64,000 nucleotides of DNA from Rhizobium ecuadorense (GTDB lineage: Bacteria > Pseudomonadota > Alphaproteobacteria > Rhizobiales > Rhizobiaceae): positions 1 through 64,000 of the forward strand of contig NZ_LFIO01000947.1 in NCBI RefSeq assembly GCF_001187535.1. Direction: 5' to 3'. Every line of letters starts with the position of its first letter. The first letter of the stretch is position 1. Below the pieces are notes generated by a model. That model was not told where the DNA came from, did no database searches, and saw only the letters and a program-made list of their open reading frames with translations. Below are positions 26,751-34,218 of this stretch, piece by piece. Position numbers and translations under genes: made by a program.

Positions 26751-27056
26751 TCAGCCAAAACGGCGGCTGATGACATTGAAAATGGTTCCGAGCAATACGC
26801 CCGCATAGCCCCCGAAGACGACGCTTTGAGCCGTACCGAGCACCACGCTCCACAGGTCGAAGCCGGTGAGCCCGAGGTAAAACTGCAGCCACGGCCTATG
26901 GAGCCCCCATTCGGGAGCGACGAAGCCAAGAAGTATGCAAAGCAGGAACGATACGGCCGTAAAAGCCGCCACCGTTGCGCCGAGAATGGGGACGGAAACT
27001 TGCGCGGGCGTCGCCGTTGACGCACCGGAACGGGTCTGGAAGATTGTATTCGCCAT
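26751..27056 (-). CDS. DUF5676-type small membrane protein
   Basis: A 101-aa inner membrane protein with two or three hydrophobic segments (PILGATVAAFTAVSFLLCIL, WLQFYLGLTGF, VVFGGYAGVLLGTIF). Its pattern fits the DUF5676 proteins often found near copper genes in proteobacteria; function unknown. The ATG at 27056 is taken over 27095 because AAGGAG lies 8 bases upstream. An FNR/FixK-like box stands 74-87 bases upstream. Confidence 0.75.
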   Translation of the reverse strand: MANTIFQTRSGASTATPAQVSVPILGATVAAFTAVSFLLCILLGFVAPEWGLHRPWLQFYLGLTGFDLWSVVLGTAQSVVFGGYAGVLLGTIFNVISRRFG

Positions 27057-27129
27057 TGTGGTTCTCCTTCGGAGTTGTTGATGCCGTAAGACCACAAATC
27101 GACCGTAAGTTTATCCTGTCGCGATGACC

Positions 27130-27143
27130 TTGATCCAGGTCAA
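27130..27143. promoter_or_regulatory. FNR/FixK-like box upstream of the DUF5676 gene
   Basis: TTGATCCAGGTCAA is one half-site change away from the FNR/FixK consensus TTGAT-N4-ATCAA. Its centre is about 80 bases before the minus-strand ATG at 27056; a -41.5 placement would give a start of transcription near 27095 and a leader of about 39 bases. This suggests activation under low oxygen. The remaining bases to 27266 show nothing else I can support. Confidence 0.5.
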
Positions 27144-27266
27144 GAACGGCGCCCAGCTTGTCGAGGCAGCATGGCAGGTTTGGGCGCGAAAATTGTTCGC
27201 CGCTCCTGCTCTAACCGAGTGCTCAATTCTGGCGGGAGGCGTTTGCGCGCTTTTGCGAAAGCTGGT

Positions 27267-28082
27267 CTACCGGCCTGCTGACCCCAGATCGACAAGCGCC
27301 TTGATCGGCAGATGATCCGAGGCAATACGCGCAAGCGGCGTATCATGCGCCTCCACCTCCGAGATGATGCCCTTGCGGTTGGCGATGATGCGGTCGAGGG
27401 CGAGAAGCGGCAGGCCGGCGGGGAAGCTGGGGACGGCGGGCGGCAACGGGCCGAAGGCGGATTGGAAAGTGTTGAGCGAGGAGCGGTCGCCGAGCCGCCA
27501 TTCGTTGAGGTCGCCGAGCAGGATGGTCGGCATCTCCCGTCGGTCGTTGATGAGTTCGACCAGCATGCGGGCCTGCTGGGCTCTGTTGTGGCGCAGCAGG
27601 CCGAAATGTGCGGCGATGATGCGCAGCACCCCGCCCTGCTCAAGCTCGATCTCGGCGACGAGGGCGCCGCGCGGCTCCAGCCCCGGCAGCTTGACCTGGT
27701 GCACGTCATGCACCAGCCCCTTCTTGAAGAGCACGACATTGCCGTGCCAGCCATGCGCCTTGGCCATGCCGGCGACCGGCACCGGGATCAGCCCGGTTTC
27801 CCGCTCCAGCCGGCCGAGATCGAGAATGCCGGTGCGCTCGCCGAAGCGCGTATCGGCCTCCTGCAGCGCGATGACGTCGGCGCCGATTTCATGGATCACC
27901 CGGCTGGTGCGCTCCGGATCGAAGCGGCGGTCGGTGCCGACGCATTTGTGCACGTTGTAGGAGGCGATCAGCGTTCCGTCGCTGCGCGGCCGTGTTTCCG
28001 TATAGGCCGGGTCGAGCCGCTTCTTCCTGCTCCGGATCGAGGCGAGAATGCTGGAAGGAAGATTGTCTTTCTTGGCGTGCAT
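27267..28082 (-). CDS. Endonuclease/exonuclease/phosphatase (EEP) family hydrolase
   Basis: A 271-aa hydrolase of the EEP fold (DNase I-like, metal dependent). Visible catalytic segments are SYNVHKCVG, IALQEADT (metal Glu), AAHFGL, LLGDLNEW (catalytic Asp-Asn) and ASDHLPI (Asp-His). No signal peptide is seen. Substrate could be nucleic acid, phosphoester or phospholipid head group. The neighbour upstream on the same strand is cardiolipin synthase, an arrangement common in rhizobia, hinting at lipid or membrane metabolism. Confidence 0.85.
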   Translation of the reverse strand: MHAKKDNLPSSILASIRSRKKRLDPAYTETRPRSDGTLIASYNVHKCVGTDRRFDPERTSRVIHEIGADVIALQEADTRFGERTGILDLGRLERETGLIPVPVAGMAKAHGWHGNVVLFKKGLVHDVHQVKLPGLEPRGALVAEIELEQGGVLRIIAAHFGLLRHNRAQQARMLVELINDRREMPTILLGDLNEWRLGDRSSLNTFQSAFGPLPPAVPSFPAGLPLLALDRIIANRKGIISEVEAHDTPLARIASDHLPIKALVDLGSAGR

Positions 28083-28165
28083 CGGAAGGCGCAGTCATTC
28101 CGTTGATCAAAAAGGCTTCTCTCGGCAGTATAGGAGGGCCAGCGGAACTTGCCATGTCCGACCGC

Positions 28166-28206
28166 AAAAAAGGCGCGTCGCATCGACTTGATTCATGCAA
28201 CGCGCC
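28166..28206 (-). terminator. Intrinsic terminator of the cardiolipin synthase gene
   Basis: GGCGCGTCGCAT (28172-28183) and ATGCAACGCGCC (28195-28206) pair over 12 bp with one mismatch. On the minus strand the stem is followed by a run of six T (28166-28171). It lies 62 bases after the synthase stop and separates it from the EEP gene. Confidence 0.85.
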
Positions 28207-28267
28207 AGATTTATGTCTTATGAATGTCGTCCTCCCAAAACCGCTGCACACTTTTGAGCGACATGCA

Positions 28268-29731
28268 TTAGAGATAGGGCGAACCCAGCCACAAAACCTT
28301 TTCAAGCAGCCGCACGGGGAAGGGCCGCGCGCGCAAGCCGTCGAGCGTCACCGGCGTTGCCGATTTCAGGGTTTCCTCGATATGCTCGTCGATCTCGCCG
28401 GCAAAACCCTCGTTCAGCACTTCGAGATCGACCTCGAAATTCAGCCTGAGCGAGCGCGGGTCGAGATTGGATGAGCCGACATAGGCCCAGGTGCCGTCGA
28501 TCGTCAAAAGCTTCGAGTGGCTGAAACTGCCGGTCGAGCGCCAGATGCGGCAGTAACCCTTGAGGATCTGGTCGAATTGCGCCGTCATCGCCCGGTCGAC
28601 CAGCACGAGGTTGTTGACCGCGGGCACGACGATATCGACTTCGACGCCGCGCCGCGCCGCTGTCACCAGCGCGCTGATCAGTTCGCGGTCCGGCAGAAAA
28701 TAGGGCGACATGATGCGGATCGATTGGCGCGCCACGGAAAAGGCGCCCATCAACATCTTATGGTTGGTCTCGACGCTGCGGTCCGGCCCGGAGGCGACGA
28801 CGCGCATCAGGATGGGGTCGCCGGGGCTGCGCTGCGGCGGTTCGATGCGCCAGGACTCGCGGTTCAACAGCTCCTGCGTCGAGAAGCGCCAGTCTTCCGC
28901 GGCAAGATCGAAGAGATCGGCAACGACGGGCCCGGTGACGCTGAAATGCGTGTCGTGAGCAAAGCTTTCGCCCGTCGCTTCCTCGCTGAAGCCCGCGCGG
29001 ATATTCATGCCGCCGGTCAACGCGATCTTTCCGTCGACGATCAGGATCTTGCGGTGGGTGCGCAGATTGGCATAGGGCAGCCGCAAGCCCATGATGACGT
29101 TGCCGTTGAAGACGGCGACGGTGACGCCGCCCTCCTTGAGATGGCCGAGAATGCTCGGCACCGAATAACGCGCGCCGACCGCATCGATCAGCACCCGGAC
29201 CTCGACACCGCGCTTGACCGCCGCAATCAGCGCATCGGCGATGCGCAGCCCGATCGCGTCGCGGTCGAAAATATAGGTTTCGAGCAGGATGCTGCGCGCC
29301 GCCGCGTCGATGATGGATTTCATCGCCGCATAGGCTTCGTCGCCGGTCTCCAGCACGTCGATCGTATTGCCCGAGGTCAGCGGATTGCGCGTCACCCGAT
29401 CGCCGAGCGTCTGCAGCGCCGCAAAGCGGCGGCCGAACTGGCTGATGACGGTCTCGGCCTCGGCGTCGAACGTCTCCAACTCGTCGATTTCGGCCGCCGG
29501 CAGCAGCGCATCGCGGCGAATGCTCAGCGATTTGCGGCGGATGCGGTTGATGCCGGCGATCGCATAGAGCACCGCCCCGATAATCGGCGACAGGATGATG
29601 ACGCCGACCCAGCCGATCGCCGCACGCACCTCCTCCTTGGTCATGGCGGCATGGATCGCCGCCGCGGCCCCCATGGCGATCGAAACGACAAAGAGGATAT
29701 GCGGCCAGTAGGTCGACAGGAGATAGAACAT
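28268..29731 (-). CDS. cls: Cardiolipin synthase, phospholipase D family
   Basis: Inner membrane enzyme joining two phosphatidylglycerols into cardiolipin. 487 aa with two N-terminal membrane segments (PHILFVVSIAMGAAAAIHA; AIGWVGVIILSPIIGAVLYAI) and the two catalytic HKD motifs, HRKILIVDGKIALTGG and HSKLLTIDGTWAYVGSSN. Length and layout match bacterial Cls. The ATG at 29731 begins the first membrane segment; the frame is open 40 codons further, but those are basic and unlike the family. The ribosome binding site is not obvious. Confidence 0.9.
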   Translation of the reverse strand: MFYLLSTYWPHILFVVSIAMGAAAAIHAAMTKEEVRAAIGWVGVIILSPIIGAVLYAIAGINRIRRKSLSIRRDALLPAAEIDELETFDAEAETVISQFGRRFAALQTLGDRVTRNPLTSGNTIDVLETGDEAYAAMKSIIDAAARSILLETYIFDRDAIGLRIADALIAAVKRGVEVRVLIDAVGARYSVPSILGHLKEGGVTVAVFNGNVIMGLRLPYANLRTHRKILIVDGKIALTGGMNIRAGFSEEATGESFAHDTHFSVTGPVVADLFDLAAEDWRFSTQELLNRESWRIEPPQRSPGDPILMRVVASGPDRSVETNHKMLMGAFSVARQSIRIMSPYFLPDRELISALVTAARRGVEVDIVVPAVNNLVLVDRAMTAQFDQILKGYCRIWRSTGSFSHSKLLTIDGTWAYVGSSNLDPRSLRLNFEVDLEVLNEGFAGEIDEHIEETLKSATPVTLDGLRARPFPVRLLEKVLWLGSPYL

Positions 29732-29895
29732 CGCTGGCAAATATAGCCGGGAAACGGCAGCGTTCAATCGCGCCTGCTCTCTCCCATGACGCGAATTTTT
29801 TTCGCCGTGATCATTTTGCCGGCCCGGCGACCATCGCGCGCGCAGGAACAATCCCGGCGCATGACGATTGATCCCTAGGAGATAAGGATCGCATC

Positions 29896-30537
29896 ATGAA
29901 CATCGCCGCAAGCGTCGGTCCCGCCCTGGCGCTCGAAATCGCGGATGCGGAAAGCATCGCCGAACTCAGGAATCAGGCCGAAGGCTGCAGCCGCTGTGAT
30001 CTTTACAGGAATGCCACGCAGATCGTCTTCGGCGAAGGCTCAGGGAAGGCCGAGATCGTCCTCGTCGGCGAACAGCCGGGTGACCGGGAGGATCTGACCG
30101 GAAAGCCCTTTGTCGGCCCCGCCGGCCAGCTGCTCGATCACTGCCTCGACGAGGCGAGACTCGACCGCAAGCGCTGCTATGTCACCAATGCCGTCAAGCA
30201 CTTCAAGTTCACGCCACGGGGCAAACGGCGGCTGCATGCAAAACCCAATGCCGGCGAGATCCGGCGTTGCGCCTGGTGGCTCGGCGCTGAGCTCAACATC
30301 TTGCAACCGAAACTGGTCGTGGCGCTCGGCGCAAGCGCTGTTTATGCGTTGCTCGGGCCGAAGGTGAAGCTGACGCCGGCGCGCGGCCATATTCTGCAGC
30401 CGGCAAACCATCCGCCCGTTCTGGTCACCATCCACCCCTCCTATCTCTTGCGCATTCGCGACGAGGCAGAACGGCACAGGTTGCGCCTGGAGTTCGTATC
30501 AGATCTGCACAAGGCGGCGGAGTTTGGGGCGCGCTGA
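29896..30537 (+). CDS. UdgX-type uracil-DNA glycosylase (covalent uracil-DNA binder)
   Basis: A 213-aa member of the family-4-like uracil-DNA glycosylase group. CSRCDLY (C31, C34) and later cysteines fit the 4Fe-4S cluster; GEQPGDREDLTGKPFVGPAG is the active site motif I region. The loop RGKRRLHAKPN contains H114, the residue that in UdgX attacks the deoxyribose to form a covalent complex after uracil release (established for the mycobacterial protein). HPSYLLRIRD is the second active site motif. AGGAG precedes the ATG. It should excise uracil and stay bound, protecting the lesion. Confidence 0.88.
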   Translation: MNIAASVGPALALEIADAESIAELRNQAEGCSRCDLYRNATQIVFGEGSGKAEIVLVGEQPGDREDLTGKPFVGPAGQLLDHCLDEARLDRKRCYVTNAVKHFKFTPRGKRRLHAKPNAGEIRRCAWWLGAELNILQPKLVVALGASAVYALLGPKVKLTPARGHILQPANHPPVLVTIHPSYLLRIRDEAERHRLRLEFVSDLHKAAEFGAR

Positions 30538-30680
30538 GCGCCTCTTCTCAACCCTAATATGCTGCAACGCGAAATATTTCAGGTTGCAGGGGCGATTTCG
30601 CTTGAAAGAGTTCCGTTCCTCTGGAACCATCCCGACAGTATCGCGTTCGAACGACGGCATCATGTGACTGGAGATCAGCG

Positions 30681-30935
30681 ATGGCAGAAACTCGGGATGA
30701 GTGGATCAAAAGACGTGCATACGCCCTCTGGGAAGAAGAGGGCTATCCGACAGGGCGAGAATCCATCCATTGGGAACAGGCACGGCACGAGCGCGAAACG
30801 CTCGAGGGCTCCGCTGCCTCATCCGACGGCAAGGAAGTCAAACCCAAGGCCAAGCGCAGCGTCGCGGGCAGCAAGACGAACGGCGTCGTGACGACGGCAC
30901 CGAAACGGACGGCGAGTCGCAAGACGGCACTCTGA
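30681..30935 (+). CDS. DUF2934 family small protein
   Basis: An 84-aa soluble protein. The N-terminal half (RDEWIKRRAYALWEEEGYPT) is the DUF2934 helix-turn pattern common in rhizobia; the C-terminal half is Lys/Ala/Thr-rich and probably disordered, with a basic tail that could bind nucleic acid. Function unknown. GGAG lies 7 bases before the ATG, and a terminator follows. Confidence 0.75.
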   Translation: MAETRDEWIKRRAYALWEEEGYPTGRESIHWEQARHERETLEGSAASSDGKEVKPKAKRSVAGSKTNGVVTTAPKRTASRKTAL

Positions 30936-30960
30936 TAAGAATTCAAGCAGCTGGATCAAA

Positions 30961-30995
30961 AAAGGGCGTCGTCGCGGCGCCCTTTGGTGCTTTTT
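30961..30995 (+). terminator. Intrinsic terminator after the DUF2934 gene
   Basis: AAAGGGCG (30961-30968) and CGCCCTTT (30978-30985) form a perfect 8-bp stem; five T follow at 30991-30995. The next 270 bases up to 31264 contain only a weak 65-codon open frame (31057-31254) without a ribosome binding site. Confidence 0.8.
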
Positions 30996-31264
30996 GTCAT
31001 AAGCTTGAATTAGTTGTGCATTATCGAATTTCCGGAGGACGGGCTTCCATGCGGGGGTGAACAGAGGCCGGATGACGCTGTACGCTTTGAGGCTTCCCAA
31101 AAAAGCTGAGTTCTCGCCCGATAAGCGGGAACAAGAACAAGCATTGGCTGTTTATGGCAAAACCGGGAAAATCGCCATGAACGACGGCCATACCGATATT
31201 TACTCCCTCTCGCTCGCCGCAGCCGACGGCCGTGCTTCGGCGGCGATCGTCTAGAGGGATGGAG

Positions 31265-31441
31265 ATGTCGCTCCTCCTCACCGCCGCACTGCTCTATCTC
31301 GGCCTCGCGCTCGGCTTCATCCTCGTCGTCGACAATCTCGTCGGGCTGGTTTTCCGCGATCCCCGCGCGCCGGTGCAGCCACCCTCCCTCGCTATCGGCC
31401 GCGCCTTCGCCGCATCGCAAAAACTCTATCGGAAACAATAG
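31265..31441 (+). CDS. Small single-pass membrane protein
   Basis: A 58-aa hypothetical protein: MSLLLTAALLYLGLALGFILV makes one strong membrane helix, followed by a short polar tail with RDPRAP and YRKQ. GAGGGATGGAG stands before the ATG at 31265; an ATG at 31259 is in the same frame. No family recognised. The short length makes this tentative, but codon use is normal for the genome. Confidence 0.45.
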   Translation: MSLLLTAALLYLGLALGFILVVDNLVGLVFRDPRAPVQPPSLAIGRAFAASQKLYRKQ

Positions 31442-31504
31442 CGCGCAAGGGCGGCCGCCACCGGGCAGTACTGGTTTGATTCCTTTGCAACAGAGGAGGC
31501 GACG

Positions 31505-31657
31505 ATGCCCGACACACGGCGCGCACCCTTGAAAAAGCCAGGAACGAACTGCGAAAAGACTTGTGTCGTCAACCGAAGGATGAGCGGATATGGCATACGA
31601 GCTTTATTATTGGGACGGCCTTCAAGGCCGCGGCGAATTCGTGCGGCTGGCGCTTGA
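31505..31657 (+). CDS. 50-codon open frame with strong ribosome binding site overlapping gst
   Basis: AGAGGAGG (31492-31499) stands 5 bases before ATG 31505, the best ribosome binding site nearby. It opens a 50-codon frame (MPDTRRAPLKKPGTNCEKTC start) ending at 31657, inside gst in another frame. The product is basic and unlike known domains. It could be a leader peptide affecting gst translation, a decayed gene, or chance. Confidence 0.3.
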   Translation: MPDTRRAPLKKPGTNCEKTCVVNRRMSGYGIRALLLGRPSRPRRIRAAGA

Positions 31658-32315
31658 GGAAGCTGGCGCCGATTATGTCGACGTCACCCGTGAGCCCGGT
31701 CGCGGTACGGATGCGATGTTCGCGCTGATGAAGAGCGACAGCGAACCGCATATTCCCTTCGCCCCGCCCTTCCTGAAGGACGGCGACCTCATTATCCCGC
31801 ATGTCGCCAACATTCTGTTTTATCTCGGCCCGCGGCTCGGCCTTGCGCCTGCAGGCGAAGGCCTTCGCCATGTCGCCAACGGGTTGCAGCTCACCGTCAC
31901 CGATTTCGTCGCCGAGGTGCATGACACCCATCATCCGATCGACACCTCGCTCTATTACGAGGACCAGAAGCCGGAAGCGAAAGCCCGCTCCGCCGCCTTC
32001 ATCCGCGATCGCATTCCGAAATTCCTCGGTTATTTCGAGCGTGTGCTGCGGCTGAACCCTGCAGGTCCCGACCATAGTGTGGGAAATGCGCTCACCTATG
32101 TCGATCTCTCGCTCTTCCAGGTGATCGAAGGCCTGACCTACGCCTTTCCGAAAGCCATGGCGAAACGCAAGGCGGATTATCCTGTACTGCTTGCCCTGCA
32201 TGATCGGGTGGCGACGCGTCCGAACATTGCGCGCTATCTCGCCTCCCCTCGCCGCCTCGCCTTCAACGAGGACGGGATTTTCCGGCATTATCCCGAACTC
32301 GACAGCGCGGGATGA
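31590..32315 (+). CDS. Glutathione S-transferase family protein
   Basis: A 241-aa cytosolic protein. The thioredoxin-like N-terminal domain starts YELYYWDGLQGRGEFVRLAL, with the catalytic Tyr expected among the first residues and LKDGDLIIPHVANILFYLG giving the glutathione cis-Pro region. An all-helical C-terminal domain follows (about 95-220). AAGGATGAG precedes the ATG. Substrate unknown; the tail resembles sigma/alpha-like GSTs. Confidence 0.85.
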   Translation: MAYELYYWDGLQGRGEFVRLALEEAGADYVDVTREPGRGTDAMFALMKSDSEPHIPFAPPFLKDGDLIIPHVANILFYLGPRLGLAPAGEGLRHVANGLQLTVTDFVAEVHDTHHPIDTSLYYEDQKPEAKARSAAFIRDRIPKFLGYFERVLRLNPAGPDHSVGNALTYVDLSLFQVIEGLTYAFPKAMAKRKADYPVLLALHDRVATRPNIARYLASPRRLAFNEDGIFRHYPELDSAG

Positions 32316-32327
32316 GCGGAGAGCCAT

Positions 32328-33206
32328 TCATTCCAGCGGTGCGGCCGCATCGAAGAAATCGCGCCATGGGTCGCTCGGACGGGTTTCCAATCGCTGCGGC
32401 ACATTGGCGAGCGTGAAGGCGGCCGCGCCGCTGATCTCGTTCGATTCGGTCCAATCGATCGGCATCGAAACCGGCGCCCCCGGCCGCGCACGTGTCGAAT
32501 AGGCGGCAACCGCCGTATTGCCGCGGCCGTTGCGAAGGTAATCGATATAGATATGGCCGCCGCGTTTGGCCTTCGTCGCGGTTGAGAGATATCTTTCCGG
32601 GGCGTCGGCCGACATGCTTTCGGCAAGGGAATGGGCGAAATCCTTCACCGCGGCCCAGCCGGCCTTCGGCGCAAGCGGCGTCACGACATGCAGCCCCTTG
32701 CCGCCCGAGGTCTTGACGAAGGCGGCAAGGCCGCGGGCTTCGAGCCGCGCCTTCACGTCGAGCGCTGCAGAAATCACCGCACTCCAGGCCACGTCCTCGC
32801 CGGGATCGAGGTCCATGGTGATCGTATCCGGTCTTTCCCAATGGTAGGTCGTCGTGCCCCAGGGATGAATTTCAAGCACGGCCGATTGCACCAGCGCCAT
32901 AAGACCGTCGAAATCGCCAATGCACAGCAGCTCTTCGCCATCCGTTTCCTCCGGATCGGCGATCTCCCCGATATGGGCATTCATGCCCTTCCAGGCATGT
33001 TTCTGGAAAAACCGCTGGTGGCCCTTTATCCCGTCCGGCAGGCGCAGCAGCGCCAAGGGCCGATTGACGAGATAAGGCGCGATGAAAGGCCAGACCGCCG
33101 CATAATATTCTGCGAGCCCCTGCTTCGTCACGCCCTCGTCCGGCCAGTACAGCCGGTCGGGATGGGTCAGGACTACGTCTGATTTCGGCGGATTGCTCGG
33201 GCTCAT
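32328..33206 (-). CDS. LigD-type primase-polymerase (NHEJ polymerase domain only)
   Basis: A 292-aa stand-alone version of the LigD polymerase domain, an archaeo-eukaryotic primase fold that fills ends during bacterial non-homologous end joining. Signature residues: catalytic D132 and D134 in TMDLDPGED, HPWGTT, and TSGGKGLHVV. No ligase or 3'-phosphoesterase domain is attached and no ku gene is nearby, so it must work with partners elsewhere or do another job. It overlaps the topoisomerase gene by 4 bases (ATGA), implying coupled translation. Confidence 0.88.
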   Translation of the reverse strand: MSPSNPPKSDVVLTHPDRLYWPDEGVTKQGLAEYYAAVWPFIAPYLVNRPLALLRLPDGIKGHQRFFQKHAWKGMNAHIGEIADPEETDGEELLCIGDFDGLMALVQSAVLEIHPWGTTTYHWERPDTITMDLDPGEDVAWSAVISAALDVKARLEARGLAAFVKTSGGKGLHVVTPLAPKAGWAAVKDFAHSLAESMSADAPERYLSTATKAKRGGHIYIDYLRNGRGNTAVAAYSTRARPGAPVSMPIDWTESNEISGAAAFTLANVPQRLETRPSDPWRDFFDAAAPLE

Positions 33207-34210
33207 TCCTCGATCTCGCGTGTGAGGAAATCAAGTAGCCTGTTTTCCTCGGCCCGCAAGCCCCGCAGCGGTTCGCTGCCGCTCTCGATCACCGGATGAT
33301 CGTTGCCGGCAAGCGCAATGATCGCCGGATGGATATAGCTCGAGCGCGAGATCGCCGGTGTGTTGTGCAGCGCCTCGGCCGAGGCCTCCGACATCTGCTT
33401 TACCGTCGGCCGGCCGCCGCCGGCAATCGTCTCGCGCGCCGCGCTGAAAGCCGCCAGCGACCCTGCCCAGGTGCGGAAGGTCTTGGCGGAAATCGGAATG
33501 CCCGATATCTCGGCCAGATAGGCGTTCAACCGGCCCGAATCGATCGGCTTCAACGACCCGTTTTCATCCTTCCAGACAAAGAGCTGGCGGCCGGGCAGAT
33601 CGGCGATCTCCTCAAGAATCTTCTGCAGCCTGGGATGTTTGAGGCTGCGCTGGACACGCTTGCCACCCTTGGCGCGGAATTTCAGCTCGATCTGCCCGTC
33701 GACGATCTTGAGGTGTCGCTTCAGCAGGGTCGTTGCGCCATAGGTGCCGTTTTCCCGGACATAGGCCTGGTTGCCGACGCGCAAATGCGCCTCGTCGAGC
33801 AGCGTCGTCAAGGCGGCCAGCACGCCGCTGACATCCTCGGCGCCGGTGTCGAGATGGCGCAGCACGGTGCGGCGTATCCTCGGCAGCGCCCGGCCGAACT
33901 CGATCAGTTGATGGAATTTTCCCGCACTCCGAAAGGATTGCCAGTCCTTGTGATAGCGATATTGCTTGCGCCCGCGCGCATCGATGCCCGTCGCCTGCAG
34001 GTGGCCATTGTCGTAGAGACAGATCCACACATTCTCATAGGCCGGCGGCAGGCCGAGCGCGCTAATGCGCGCCCGCTGCAATTCATCGGCAAGCGTCGTC
34101 CCGTCGGGCATGACATAGCTGAAACCCTTGCCCTTCCTTCGCCTGCGGATGCCGGGTTCGGCATCGCTGACATAGACGAGACCAAGTTCGGTGATGGCTT
34201 CGGCATTCAT
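33203..34210 (-). CDS. DNA topoisomerase IB
   Basis: A 335-aa bacterial/poxvirus-type topoisomerase IB that relaxes supercoils through a 3'-phosphotyrosine link. The catalytic Tyr is Y292 in SRSSYIHPAI; R246 in AKTFRTWAGS and the KRHLKIVDGQIELKFRAKGG region fit the rest of the active site. The ATG at 34210 is chosen because the 65 codons upstream translate the end of glgX in another frame. It begins 8 bases after glgX. Confidence 0.9.
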   Translation of the reverse strand: MNAEAITELGLVYVSDAEPGIRRRRKGKGFSYVMPDGTTLADELQRARISALGLPPAYENVWICLYDNGHLQATGIDARGRKQYRYHKDWQSFRSAGKFHQLIEFGRALPRIRRTVLRHLDTGAEDVSGVLAALTTLLDEAHLRVGNQAYVRENGTYGATTLLKRHLKIVDGQIELKFRAKGGKRVQRSLKHPRLQKILEEIADLPGRQLFVWKDENGSLKPIDSGRLNAYLAEISGIPISAKTFRTWAGSLAAFSAARETIAGGGRPTVKQMSEASAEALHNTPAISRSSYIHPAIIALAGNDHPVIESGSEPLRGLRAEENRLLDFLTREIEE

Positions 34211-34218
34211 TTTTTCTG

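Noticed and set aside
31057..31254. A 65-codon open frame before the small membrane protein gene
   Set aside because: No ribosome binding site, no domain, and conservation cannot be judged; too weak to list as a gene.
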